DNA of 15,097 bases from Crocinitomicaceae bacterium. Its GTDB lineage: Bacteria; Bacteroidota; Bacteroidia; Flavobacteriales_D; Crocinitomicaceae. The notes beneath the pieces were generated by a model that was not told the origin of the DNA, ran no database searches, and worked only from the letters and a program-made list of their open reading frames with translations. The translations under genes were made by a program, and so were the position numbers. The DNA is taken from positions 1-15,097 of the forward strand of contig JAHEMP010000024.1 of assembly GCA_024643585.1 (NCBI GenBank), given 5' to 3'. This document shows positions 8,754 to 15,097 of this stretch, one piece after another; position 1 is the first letter of the stretch, and each line of letters starts with the position of its first letter.

Positions 8754-8774
8754 ATATTAACATGTTTAATATTC
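8752..8774. repeat. AT-rich 23-bp palindrome at the end of the permease gene
   Basis: The arms GAATATTAA (8752-8760) and TTAATATTC (8766-8774) are perfect inverted repeats around CATGT. The permease stop codon (TAA, 8766-8768) is inside the right arm. On the - strand it is not followed by a T run, so it is a poor terminator. It abuts the -33 region of the next gene's promoter, so it could be an operator for a dimeric regulator or an mRNA 3' hairpin. Confidence 0.5.
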
Positions 8775-9950
8775 GTTAAAAATTCCTTTTCTTGCATTTA
8801 GGTAACTAGCCAAAGCGAAAAGCAGATACGCTAAAACTAGTGCCACTATTGCCAACCATGCAATATTGTTCCCTATGTAAAGCCCTCCAGACTCAAACAT
8901 TTTATCAAGAAACAATTTGAACACAAAGAAAATTCCTAAACCAATAGCAGCTACCAATCCGAATATTTTAATGAAATAGAAGGAGAAACTTTTTATTAAA
9001 TCGTTTGGTGGGTAACCCATACGCAACAAAGTCCTTACTTCGTAAGCGTTTCTTGAGAGCAATAATTGTAAATATTGAATAAGAACCAAGCCTGAAACAA
9101 ATACAGCAATTACAGAAATCCCTAAGACAACAAGGAACAAGGTGCCGACAACACTTTTTAACCTTCCTACAACCATTTGGGAGTTTTTAGATTCTAATCC
9201 ACGCTTATTCAATAAATCTTCCACCAATCCAAATTCACTTTCCTTGCCAGAAATCATTATTTGCGTAATCTTACTTTCAGTGGTCGAAGCATAAATCTGA
9301 TTTCCGTATTGCATAAAGCTTTCGGGAACTAAAATAGACGCTACTTCATTGGTAAAACCTATGATTCGTGCATTCACATGCTCTTCTTTGTCAGAATTAT
9401 TTGGATCACGCAGGCGGAATTTGAATTTAATATCCATAGCTAAATCGTCCGAGATTTGCGGAATTCCACTGGCACTCATAAAAGTATTTAGCATGACCAA
9501 AAAGTCCCTAGGTAAAATCATCGGAACAAAAGAATCTCCTTTTTCCCATTTCCACTTTGCACTTTTCACATCCAAGAAATTTTGATCTACCGTTTGAATA
9601 AAAACGTCAGAACGAAAATAGGGGACCAATGGATCATCCGTTTGGAAAGAGACGTCAAAATTGTTGCTAATCACCGGCTTTACGTCTTGTATAAAAGATT
9701 CCGCTTTTATTTTTTCGATTTCTCTAGGTGTAAAGTCTGTTTTGCTCAAGTTAAGAGAGCTTGAATTCGTGACTTTTTTCTGAACAATGATAGTATTTGG
9801 GCCTAAAATATCCGCTCCTTTGCCAAACTCATTCACTTTAATCAGATAGTGAATTGATGTTACCAAAAATGTTATACCCATGAAAGCACCAATCATGGCT
9901 ATTATCAATTGTTTCTTATCTTGATTTTTAAATAATATCCTGTTTAACAT
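8766..9950 (-). CDS. ABC transporter permease, MacB/FtsX-like
   Basis: Inner-membrane subunit of an ABC transporter, 394 aa. One membrane helix near the N-terminus (about 14-36) is followed by a large extracytoplasmic domain (about 40-265), then three helices (about 267-292, 323-348, 361-384). This 1+3 layout is typical of MacB/LolC/FtsX-type permeases, which work mechanically on the periplasmic side rather than forming a channel. Between helices 2 and 3, YEVRTLLRMGYPPNDLI resembles the cytoplasmic coupling segment of FtsX-like domains. The ATG lies 4 nt after the stop of the ATPase gene, so the two are almost certainly co-translated. The cargo is unknown; lipoprotein release (Lol-like) or envelope remodelling are possibilities only. 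Confidence 0.85.
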   Translation of the reverse strand: MLNRILFKNQDKKQLIIAMIGAFMGITFLVTSIHYLIKVNEFGKGADILGPNTIIVQKKVTNSSSLNLSKTDFTPREIEKIKAESFIQDVKPVISNNFDVSFQTDDPLVPYFRSDVFIQTVDQNFLDVKSAKWKWEKGDSFVPMILPRDFLVMLNTFMSASGIPQISDDLAMDIKFKFRLRDPNNSDKEEHVNARIIGFTNEVASILVPESFMQYGNQIYASTTESKITQIMISGKESEFGLVEDLLNKRGLESKNSQMVVGRLKSVVGTLFLVVLGISVIAVFVSGLVLIQYLQLLLSRNAYEVRTLLRMGYPPNDLIKSFSFYFIKIFGLVAAIGLGIFFVFKLFLDKMFESGGLYIGNNIAWLAIVALVLAYLLFALASYLNARKGIFNEY

Positions 9951-9954
9951 GGTA

Positions 9955-10596
9955 TTACAAGTTTAATTCTCGTGTATAATTGTAACCATAATCCTCACCG
10001 AGAGAGGTCAATACGAATCCAGCCTGTAATTCCTCACAACGCTCATGGATAAGTTTTAAAGCAATTTCAGCATTGTTTTTGTCTAGATGAGAAAATGGCT
10101 CATCTAAAATCAGCCAGTCAAATGGCTGGCAGAGGGAACGAATAATGGCAACCCTTTGTTGTTGCCCCATAGATAGTAATCCACATTTTTGATTCCATTT
10201 ATCTGCTATACCTAAGGTTTCTAATTTTTGCAATAGCTCTTCTTCAGAGTAAACATTCTGTAAACCATTCTTCAATAACAGATTGTCTTTTACACTTAAA
10301 TTTGGGAAAAGTTGAAGGTCCTGAAAAACAACCGAGATTTTGGTTTGACGAAACAAAGTCCAATCGTCTGGAGTAAAGGTTTTAACATCTTTCCCATCGT
10401 ACGTAATTTGACCAGAATAATCTTTTCTTAGGCCAATAGAAGTAAAAGTAAAAGTAGATTTACCTTTACCACTTGATGCATTTAGGAGTATCCTTTCGCC
10501 CGTTTTCAATTCAATTTGACTTCCCCAAATACTTTTGCTCCCATGTTCGATGGAGGCTAGTGGGGTAGGCATAACCTTGTGAAATGTAATATTCAT
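9955..10596 (-). CDS. ABC transporter ATP-binding protein with non-canonical motifs
   Basis: Cytoplasmic ATPase partner of the permease 4 nt downstream, 213 aa. Visible motifs: Walker A ASSGKGKST (40-48, with Ala instead of the usual first Gly), Q-loop Gln92 in VVFQD, signature LSMGQQQR (141-148, instead of LSGGQ), Walker B WLILDE (161-166) with catalytic Glu166, and D-loop SHLD (169-172). The H-loop histidine that normally follows a Thr is absent: the sequence is VLTSLGED, with Ser198 at the expected place. It belongs to the LolD/MacB-like small ATPase group by length and partner. The start at 10596 keeps the N-terminal beta strand (MNITFHKVMPTPL); a Met at codon 9 is less likely. A CAACTTTG near-match to the -7 box (10632-10639) may drive this pair. 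Confidence 0.88.
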   Translation of the reverse strand: MNITFHKVMPTPLASIEHGSKSIWGSQIELKTGERILLNASSGKGKSTFTFTSIGLRKDYSGQITYDGKDVKTFTPDDWTLFRQTKISVVFQDLQLFPNLSVKDNLLLKNGLQNVYSEEELLQKLETLGIADKWNQKCGLLSMGQQQRVAIIRSLCQPFDWLILDEPFSHLDKNNAEIALKLIHERCEELQAGFVLTSLGEDYGYNYTRELNL

Positions 10597-10631
10597 TGTT
10601 TTGGTTTTCTAGGTATTTTCAATAATCATTC

Positions 10632-10639
10632 CAAAGTTG
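10632..10639 (-). promoter_or_regulatory. Possible -7 box of the ABC transporter pair
   Basis: On the - strand CAACTTTG differs from TAnnTTTG only at the first base and lies about 35 nt before the ATPase ATG. It is in the 113-nt gap after miaA, which otherwise holds no gene and no convincing terminator. No good TTTG is seen upstream, so read-through from mltF-miaA is also possible. Confidence 0.3.
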
Positions 10640-10709
10640 AGGGAATATTGAATTCAGAGTGTGAATTTGCTTAATTTCTTTCAAATTAGAGAAGGTATCT
10701 ATCTAAATT

Positions 10710-11627
10710 TCAAATGAAAATTGATTTCATGTATTTTTCAATTTCACTTTTCCGTTTTTCCTTTGTCGTACCAGTCAGCCAAATGTTTTGTTCGTTGCGT
10801 CTAAACCAAGTTAATTGACGCTTTGCGTAACGTCTGCTATTCTGTTGAATTTGTTCTATGGCCATTTCTAAATTTATCTCTTCGTTGAAATGAGAAAACA
10901 ATTCTTTGTATCCGACGGTATTCAAACTCTGTACGTTTTGATAAGGAATCATTGATCTTGCTTCTTCGAGAAGTCCTAATTTTATCATTTCATGAACCCT
11001 CAAATCAATCCGATGATAAAGCTCCTCTCTGGTCAATGTCAAGACAAATCTATGGATTTCAAAAGGACGTTTGACTTTTTGATTTTTACGAACTTCACCC
11101 ATTTTTTTTCCTGTGAGGGCGATGATTTCCAATGCTCTTAAAACTCGATGTGGATTTTTAAGATCAACTTGACTTGCATATTCTGGATCGGCTTTTTTAA
11201 GTTCTGTTTGTAAAGCGAGAATTCCTTCTTTTGCAAGAAAATCGCTCCATTTTTTTTGCTCTTTTACATCGCTAGGAAGCGGGTCTAAACCATCGCATAA
11301 TGCATCAATGAATAGACCTGATCCGCCAACCAAAATAGCGACATCCCCAGTCTTGAACTCTTTTTCGAGCACTTCAAGAGCCTCGCGTTCAAATTGCGCC
11401 GCAGAAACAGGGTCAGTAATGGAATGAGAATCAATAAAATAATGTTGTACACCATCTTGCTCTTCTTTGCTTGGTTTAGCAGTCCCAATGCTTATTTCTT
11501 TGTAAAATTGTCTGGAATCCGCTGACAAAATAGAACAATTCCATTCTTTTGCCAAGGCAATTGACAGTGCTGTTTTGCCACTTGCCGTTGGTCCTTGAAT
11601 AACAACTAGGTGTTTCTTGTTTTTCAA
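10710..11627 (-). CDS. miaA: tRNA dimethylallyltransferase (tRNA delta(2)-isopentenylpyrophosphate transferase)
   Basis: Transfers a dimethylallyl group from dimethylallyl diphosphate to N6 of A37 in tRNAs reading codons that start with U, the first step toward ms2i6A; acts in the cytoplasm. 305 aa, normal for the family. Motifs: P-loop GPTASGKT (12-19), ADSRQFY (36-42), GGSGLFIDAL (101-110), and the C-terminal RRYAKRQLTWFRR. The start is TTG at 11627. An in-frame TAA (the mltF stop) lies one codon upstream and the P-loop begins only 12 residues in, so no ATG is available. The gene follows mltF with a 3-nt gap, implying an operon with translational coupling. Confidence 0.96.
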   Translation of the reverse strand: MKNKKHLVVIQGPTASGKTALSIALAKEWNCSILSADSRQFYKEISIGTAKPSKEEQDGVQHYFIDSHSITDPVSAAQFEREALEVLEKEFKTGDVAILVGGSGLFIDALCDGLDPLPSDVKEQKKWSDFLAKEGILALQTELKKADPEYASQVDLKNPHRVLRALEIIALTGKKMGEVRKNQKVKRPFEIHRFVLTLTREELYHRIDLRVHEMIKLGLLEEARSMIPYQNVQSLNTVGYKELFSHFNEEINLEMAIEQIQQNSRRYAKRQLTWFRRNEQNIWLTGTTKEKRKSEIEKYMKSIFI

Positions 11628-11630
11628 TTG

Positions 11631-13049
11631 TTATTTGTACGTTTCTTTATACTGTAAGTACCGTTTGTAAATATCTCTGACATACCTATAGGTTATAGAG
11701 CCGCGCATAGAGCCATTGCGCACAACCGGATCGCCATAAAATTCTTTTTTTGACAATTTCAACACCATTTCTTCCACATTGTCATCCCAGACGGATTTGT
11801 CCTTTCCGTATTTTTCGGCTAAACGTTGCGCGTCCAATATGTGAGCTTTACCGCAATTGTATGAAGCAAGGGCAAACTTTATCCGTTGCAAATAGTCTGG
11901 AATAGCGGACCAAGAACTAATGTCCCTTTTAAATTTTTTTCCACCGCCCATGATTTGAACTTCAGGAGGGGAATCTGGATGAACACCGAACAAAGGACCT
12001 ATTTCTGGCATAAATTGCATCATAGAATAAGCTCCGCCGAACGAAACAGCATTTGGATTAAATTTCGATTCCTGGTAGGACAATGCAGCAAGCCAACGCC
12101 AATCAATATTGTGCTTTTCTCCAGCCGCCTTAAAGAATTGATCATAAGCAGATAATTCCCCTTTTTTCGTTGGTTTAGAAGCTTCAGAGGTGTGAATAGA
12201 AATTGGAATTAGCTCGTAATATTTGTGGTAGATGTATTTGTAAACCGCTGTATTCGTAAATGTTTCCAGCCAATTATCCAATTTTGCTTTTAGCACTGGA
12301 CTTGATTTTCGCAATCCAAAGGCAATTTTTTGTTTTGCGGATAAAGGCACGCTGATATCAATGTTTTCAAAAAAACGTTTATTGATTTTAGCAATATTTT
12401 CCTCAACTACCGTATAATCAATTATTCCTTCTGATACAAGCTCAATTAACTCCTCAGCGCCAACCAAGCCATCTTCGGCTTTGATGAAGATTGTATCGCC
12501 AATTTCTTCCTCTAAGTTTACCAGTCTGTCAAAGTAGCTTGATTTTTTCCAAACATTGACTTTTTTCTTTGCCAATTGAGAAGCTTCTGTCAAAAGCGGT
12601 TGTGAAAAATCAGAGTTTGGATCGGGTAGACGCTGAACAAGGACTTGTTGGATGGATAATAAAGGCAAACTAAAGTCTATTTCTTTGGCTCGTTCCCTTG
12701 TTACCGTTAAGTTACACGCTAAAATATCTCCGCCGCCGTCTTTTAATTCATCAATTGCATTGTCAAGATTTTCTATGATTTGTATCTCTAATTCTACACC
12801 AAGTTCCTTTGCAAATTCTTTGAGTACTTCGTATTCGAAACCCATTTCTTTTTCACGGTAAAGGAAGTATGAACTTGAGCTATTCTCCGCTAAAACAACG
12901 AGTTTGCCTCGCTTTAGAATTTGTTCCAAATCGAATTGATACCCAAGTTCATTAAAGGTTGATTCCTTCTTTTCGCCTTCCATGACACAAGAGTAGAGGA
13001 GGGCAATAGAAACAAAGGGAATAATGAATAAGGCAAGCTTTTTAACCAT
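11631..13049 (-). CDS. mltF: Membrane-bound lytic murein transglycosylase F (MltF-like lipoprotein)
   Basis: Cleaves the glycan strands of peptidoglycan with formation of 1,6-anhydromuramic acid, at the periplasmic face. 472 aa. A lipoprotein signal ends in the lipobox LYSC (Cys21). About 38-280 is a periplasmic-binding (SBP_bac_3) domain with ERAKEIDFSLPLL, which in MltF acts as a regulatory module. About 300-472 is the SLT catalytic domain, with the catalytic Glu327 in YQESKFNP, GGAYSMMQFMP (338-348) and ASYNCG (395-400). The domain order and length match MltF. The only sensible start is the ATG at 13049, just before the signal sequence. It is followed with a 3-nt gap by miaA. A perfect -7 box (13058-13065) lies only 8 nt upstream of the ATG. 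Confidence 0.93.
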   Translation of the reverse strand: MVKKLALFIIPFVSIALLYSCVMEGEKKESTFNELGYQFDLEQILKRGKLVVLAENSSSSYFLYREKEMGFEYEVLKEFAKELGVELEIQIIENLDNAIDELKDGGGDILACNLTVTRERAKEIDFSLPLLSIQQVLVQRLPDPNSDFSQPLLTEASQLAKKKVNVWKKSSYFDRLVNLEEEIGDTIFIKAEDGLVGAEELIELVSEGIIDYTVVEENIAKINKRFFENIDISVPLSAKQKIAFGLRKSSPVLKAKLDNWLETFTNTAVYKYIYHKYYELIPISIHTSEASKPTKKGELSAYDQFFKAAGEKHNIDWRWLAALSYQESKFNPNAVSFGGAYSMMQFMPEIGPLFGVHPDSPPEVQIMGGGKKFKRDISSWSAIPDYLQRIKFALASYNCGKAHILDAQRLAEKYGKDKSVWDDNVEEMVLKLSKKEFYGDPVVRNGSMRGSITYRYVRDIYKRYLQYKETYK

Positions 13050-13057
13050 ATGTAATC

Positions 13058-13065
13058 CAAAAATA
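13058..13065 (-). promoter_or_regulatory. -7 box very close to the mltF start codon
   Basis: On the - strand TATTTTTG is a perfect TAnnTTTG and ends 8 nt before the mltF ATG, so transcription would begin only a few bases before the start codon. A TTTG lies upstream (13081-13084), but with a 15-nt spacer, shorter than usual. This is either a near-leaderless promoter or a chance match. Confidence 0.4.
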
Positions 13066-13102
13066 GGAAAATGAAAGTTACAAATAAAAAGTAATTTGAC
13101 TT

Positions 13103-13684
13103 TTACCCTAAATCAAGGCTATTCAAATGGATATTTGCGTCGCTCATATACATTTGAAAAGCTAGTTTTATTTCCTTTTCAAGGGTTTCAAAAACTTCAG
13201 CACCGTGTATTAATTCATTTTTAAATGAGATTCTACCGGATACCCCCATACAAGCTCTCTGCAAGCCATATGTGTACTGGTATTGAAACAGCCAATTTTT
13301 TTCCATCATCTTTGTCAACATAAATCTAAAGTCAGGCGTGAAATCTGGATTTTTAAAATCTATAGACTTGTAAAAATTTTGGATGAAGGTTTCGAAAGGC
13401 ATTTCATGAAAATCCGACCAGTTCTTTGCTAAAAGGTGATCAAAATATAAATCCACAGCGACACCAGCTACTTTTGGAAGAGGCTTGTAAAGCGTATGAA
13501 GAAGATCCAAAACGGCAGGGTGATGATCTATATAAGAATCTATAGAACGGTGCAAAAATATTCCTCTTTGTGTGGTTTTGGAATAAGATGACAAATCTTT
13601 CCCTTTGATAAAGTCACCCAAAAGGTTAGCAGCCATTAATTCAGTATCGTTTCTCGAAAAATATAAGTGACCTAGGAAGTTCAT
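13103..13684 (-). CDS. acpH: Acyl carrier protein phosphodiesterase, AcpH-like (DUF479)
   Basis: Predicted to remove the 4'-phosphopantetheine arm from acyl carrier protein, turning holo-ACP into apo-ACP in the cytoplasm. 193 aa, the same length as I recall for E. coli AcpH. Conserved motifs match the family: N-terminal MNFLGHLY, LGDFIKG with Asp24, GIFLHRSIDSYIDHHP (41-56) and VDLYFDHLLAKNW (77-89), an HD-like pattern of His and Asp residues expected to hold metal. The ATG at 13684 is preceded by AAGGA directly against the start, too close for a normal ribosome site. A near -7 box (AATTTTTG, 13707-13714) lies just past the terminator of the upstream gene. The activity is inferred from the family. 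Confidence 0.87.
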   Translation of the reverse strand: MNFLGHLYFSRNDTELMAANLLGDFIKGKDLSSYSKTTQRGIFLHRSIDSYIDHHPAVLDLLHTLYKPLPKVAGVAVDLYFDHLLAKNWSDFHEMPFETFIQNFYKSIDFKNPDFTPDFRFMLTKMMEKNWLFQYQYTYGLQRACMGVSGRISFKNELIHGAEVFETLEKEIKLAFQMYMSDANIHLNSLDLG

Positions 13685-13721
13685 TCCTTAAATGTAATGA
13701 AATAAACAAAAATTTGGGCCT

Positions 13722-13753
13722 AAAAAAACGCCCTTCCATGAGAAAGGGCGTTT
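13722..13753 (-). terminator. Intrinsic terminator of the DUF2795 gene
   Basis: The stem AAACGCCCTT (13726-13735) and AAGGGCGTTT (13744-13753) encloses an 8-nt loop. On the - strand it continues into a T run of about seven, partly within the stem (13722-13728). It lies 17 nt past the stop codon of the 73-aa gene. Confidence 0.9.
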
Positions 13754-13770
13754 AGTTTATTATTGACTGA

Positions 13771-13992
13771 TTAATATTCGTCCTCGTTGAAGAGGAAATC
13801 TTCTCGAGAAGGATAATCAGGCCAAATCTCTTCGATGCTTTCGTAGATATCTCCTTCGTCTTCTAAATCCTGCAAATTTTCTACAACTTCGAGAGGCGCA
13901 CCTGCACGAATGGCGAAATCTATCAATTCATCTTTCGATGCTGGCCAAGGTGCATCTTCCAAATAGGAAGCTAATTCAAGTGTCCAATACAT
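13771..13992 (-). CDS. Small acidic DUF2795 protein of unknown function
   Basis: 73 aa. The sequence opens with MYWTLELASYLEDAPWPASK, continues with GAPLEVVENLQDLEDEGD and ends in an acidic tail with FLFNEDEY. This pattern is very strongly conserved across Bacteroidota as a DUF2795-type protein; no biochemical role is known to me. It is rich in Asp/Glu, has no signal peptide or membrane segment and no cysteine, so it is most likely a small cytoplasmic helical protein. It is a single-gene unit with a near-perfect promoter (14021-14051) and a strong terminator, which suggests steady, independent expression. Confidence 0.88.
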   Translation of the reverse strand: MYWTLELASYLEDAPWPASKDELIDFAIRAGAPLEVVENLQDLEDEGDIYESIEEIWPDYPSREDFLFNEDEY

Positions 13993-14020
13993 TTTTGTAA
14001 ATTTAAACTGTTATTTGGCG

Positions 14021-14051
14021 CAAAAGTAATCTTATTTTCAAACAATCCAAA
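14021..14051 (-). promoter_or_regulatory. Near-consensus promoter of the DUF2795 gene
   Basis: On the - strand TTTG (14048-14051), a 19-nt spacer, then TACTTTTG (14021-14028) fit the Bacteroidota TTTG / TAnnTTTG consensus with no mismatch. Predicted transcription start is near 14014, giving an A/T-rich leader of about 22 nt with no Shine-Dalgarno sequence. This is the best promoter match in the window. Confidence 0.72.
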
Positions 14052-14123
14052 AGATGAGCAAGAAACTTTACTTTTTTGTTTTATTCGGCACAATATAAAC
14101 TAACAAATCACATGCTTTTTTGT

Positions 14124-14672
14124 TTACATTCTTGGTTTCCATGGGCTTTCAATCGCTCCTAGATCTTGCGTTAATTTTCTACTTAAAACAAATAGATAAT
14201 CACTTAAACGATTGATATACCTAGGAACCACTTCATCCACATGTTCATTTTGCATTAAATCGACTACAATTCTTTCAGCTCTTCTACAAACGCATCTGGC
14301 AATATGACAAATAGAAACTGTCGGGTGACCGCCGGGTAAGACAAAAGATTTCATTTCGGGCAAATCGCCATCCATTTCATCCATCCATCTTTCCAAGTTT
14401 TCTACGTCCTCATCAAATAATCCAGGGATTTTCATTTTTGATTTGCCAGGATCGCTCGCAAGACTTGACCCGATGGTGAACAAACGATCTTGAATTTCTA
14501 AAATTTGTGTTTTGTACTTGGAATTTATTTCTTGATCCCGAATTAAACCCAAGTGGGAATTCAATTCATCCACCGTACCATACGATTCAATTCGCATCGA
14601 GCATTTTGGAACACGGGTTCCGCCAATTAATGAGGTTTCTCCTGTGTCTCCTTTTTTAGTATAAATCTTCAT
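14124..14672 (-). CDS. Cob(I)alamin adenosyltransferase, PduO type
   Basis: Transfers the 5'-deoxyadenosyl group of ATP to cob(I)alamin to make coenzyme B12 (adenosylcobalamin) in the cytoplasm. 182 aa, a single PduO-type domain. Motifs: ATP-binding TKKGDTGETSL (5-15), YGTVDELNS (31-39), CRRAER (129-134), and NRLSDYLFVLSR (154-165). The ATG at 14672 lies 6 nt after the stop of the HD-domain gene, so the two are likely co-transcribed. No other cobalamin biosynthesis gene is visible, which fits a salvage role serving B12-dependent enzymes elsewhere. I see no terminator in the 131 nt before the DUF2795 gene, so read-through is possible. Confidence 0.94.
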   Translation of the reverse strand: MKIYTKKGDTGETSLIGGTRVPKCSMRIESYGTVDELNSHLGLIRDQEINSKYKTQILEIQDRLFTIGSSLASDPGKSKMKIPGLFDEDVENLERWMDEMDGDLPEMKSFVLPGGHPTVSICHIARCVCRRAERIVVDLMQNEHVDEVVPRYINRLSDYLFVLSRKLTQDLGAIESPWKPRM

Positions 14673-14678
14673 GTTTGT

Positions 14679-15097
14679 TTACAAGGTTGTTCTTTTAATT
14701 TTCAATTCGGCAATCCTCATAGCTTTTTCTGGATTACGTAAATTTTGAGCAGAGCTAGTCAAATACTTGTGTCTTCCATCCATATAGGCCAGTTGGAAAT
14801 CTATCCATTCAAGTTCGCTAAATTCTCTTCCGTAAATAAATAGTTCATCACGAAGAGAATTCGCAATTGTATAATAATCATCCCGACCAAAATAATCGTG
14901 ATCACTGTCCGACATAATATCATCTAACTGATTTGATGAAGGAACACCTTTTTCGGTAGAGCGTATAATTTCAGTAATCCGGAATATTTGTTCTTCTGTA
15001 TATCCGTATCCAGGTAAATCCTCCATTACCATTTTTTTGGCGAACCGCTCATTATTTTCATATTGATAAATGAATCCTGCATCGTGATATAAAATGG
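14679..15097 (-). CDS. HD-domain phosphohydrolase, 5' end beyond the window
   Basis: C-terminal part of a predicted metal-dependent HD-superfamily phosphohydrolase. The open frame continues upstream of the Met at 15032 to the window edge. It encodes ILYHDAGFIYQYENNERFAKK, whose His-Asp pair (15081-15086) is the HD motif, so the Met at 15032 is internal and the gene is truncated by the window. Downstream are LPGYGYTEEQI, a second acidic cluster DIMSDSDHDYFGRDD and a helical C-terminus with WIDFQLAYMDGRHKY. This resembles the family of small HD hydrolases with LFHDxGF and DADLDxLGR motifs. The substrate is unknown. It lies 6 nt upstream of the PduO gene. Confidence 0.82.
   Translation of the reverse strand, partial: ILYHDAGFIYQYENNERFAKKMVMEDLPGYGYTEEQIFRITEIIRSTEKGVPSSNQLDDIMSDSDHDYFGRDDYYTIANSLRDELFIYGREFSELEWIDFQLAYMDGRHKYLTSSAQNLRNPEKAMRIAELKIKRTTL

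Noticed and set aside
13085..13105. Weak hairpin TAAAAGT/ACTTTTA after acpH
   Set aside because: The stem is almost all A-T, short, and overlaps the mltF promoter region, so it is unlikely to terminate transcription.
1..15097. Mobile elements, CRISPR arrays, tRNA genes, defence or biosynthetic gene clusters
   Set aside because: No transposase, integrase, direct-repeat array, cloverleaf-like segment or clustered accessory genes were seen; gene content and base use are uniform and housekeeping-like.

Overview
The window reads as an ordinary chromosomal segment of an AT-rich Bacteroidota genome, most likely a flavobacterium-type organism (Flavobacteriales, possibly Crocinitomicaceae; the family level is a guess). 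Three things support this. One protein ends in a type IX secretion (T9SS) type A sorting domain. Several genes have the Bacteroidota promoter pattern TTTG / TAnnTTTG upstream. Start codons are preceded by A/T-rich leaders without Shine-Dalgarno sequences. I see no tRNA, rRNA, CRISPR array, insertion sequence, prophage gene or integration site. There is no gene-free stretch longer than about 130 bases.

Layout. The left edge (1-1470, + strand) holds the 3' part of argS (arginyl-tRNA synthetase), with an apparent one-base frame break near base 130. Everything else is on the - strand, so transcription runs right to left and converges on argS at a long hairpin (1479-1508). From right to left: a 5'-truncated HD-domain phosphohydrolase, a PduO-type cobalamin adenosyltransferase 6 nt behind it, a 73-aa DUF2795 protein, an AcpH-like acyl-carrier-protein phosphodiesterase, the lytic transglycosylase MltF, miaA (TTG start, 3 nt after mltF), a two-gene ABC transporter (ATPase then MacB/FtsX-like permease, 4 nt apart), a secreted DUF4369/thioredoxin-fold protein, a large multidomain T9SS-secreted protein, and an M1 metallopeptidase whose C-terminal third looks like an outer-membrane beta-barrel.

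How the genes fit together. Tight spacing suggests three co-transcribed pairs: HD-pduO, mltF-miaA and ABC ATPase-permease. The three leftmost - strand genes all encode exported envelope or surface proteins. They look like separate transcription units, each with its own promoter candidate; two of them also have a convincing intrinsic terminator. The rest are housekeeping functions: tRNA charging and modification, peptidoglycan turnover, carrier-protein recycling and cofactor activation.

I did not find a clear new multi-gene system. The items most worth a second look are the argS frame break, the peptidase/barrel fusion, an ABC ATPase lacking the H-loop histidine and the first Walker A glycine, a 23-bp AT-rich palindrome next to the promoter of the thioredoxin-fold gene, and a promoter whose -33 box is made from the previous gene's terminator tail.
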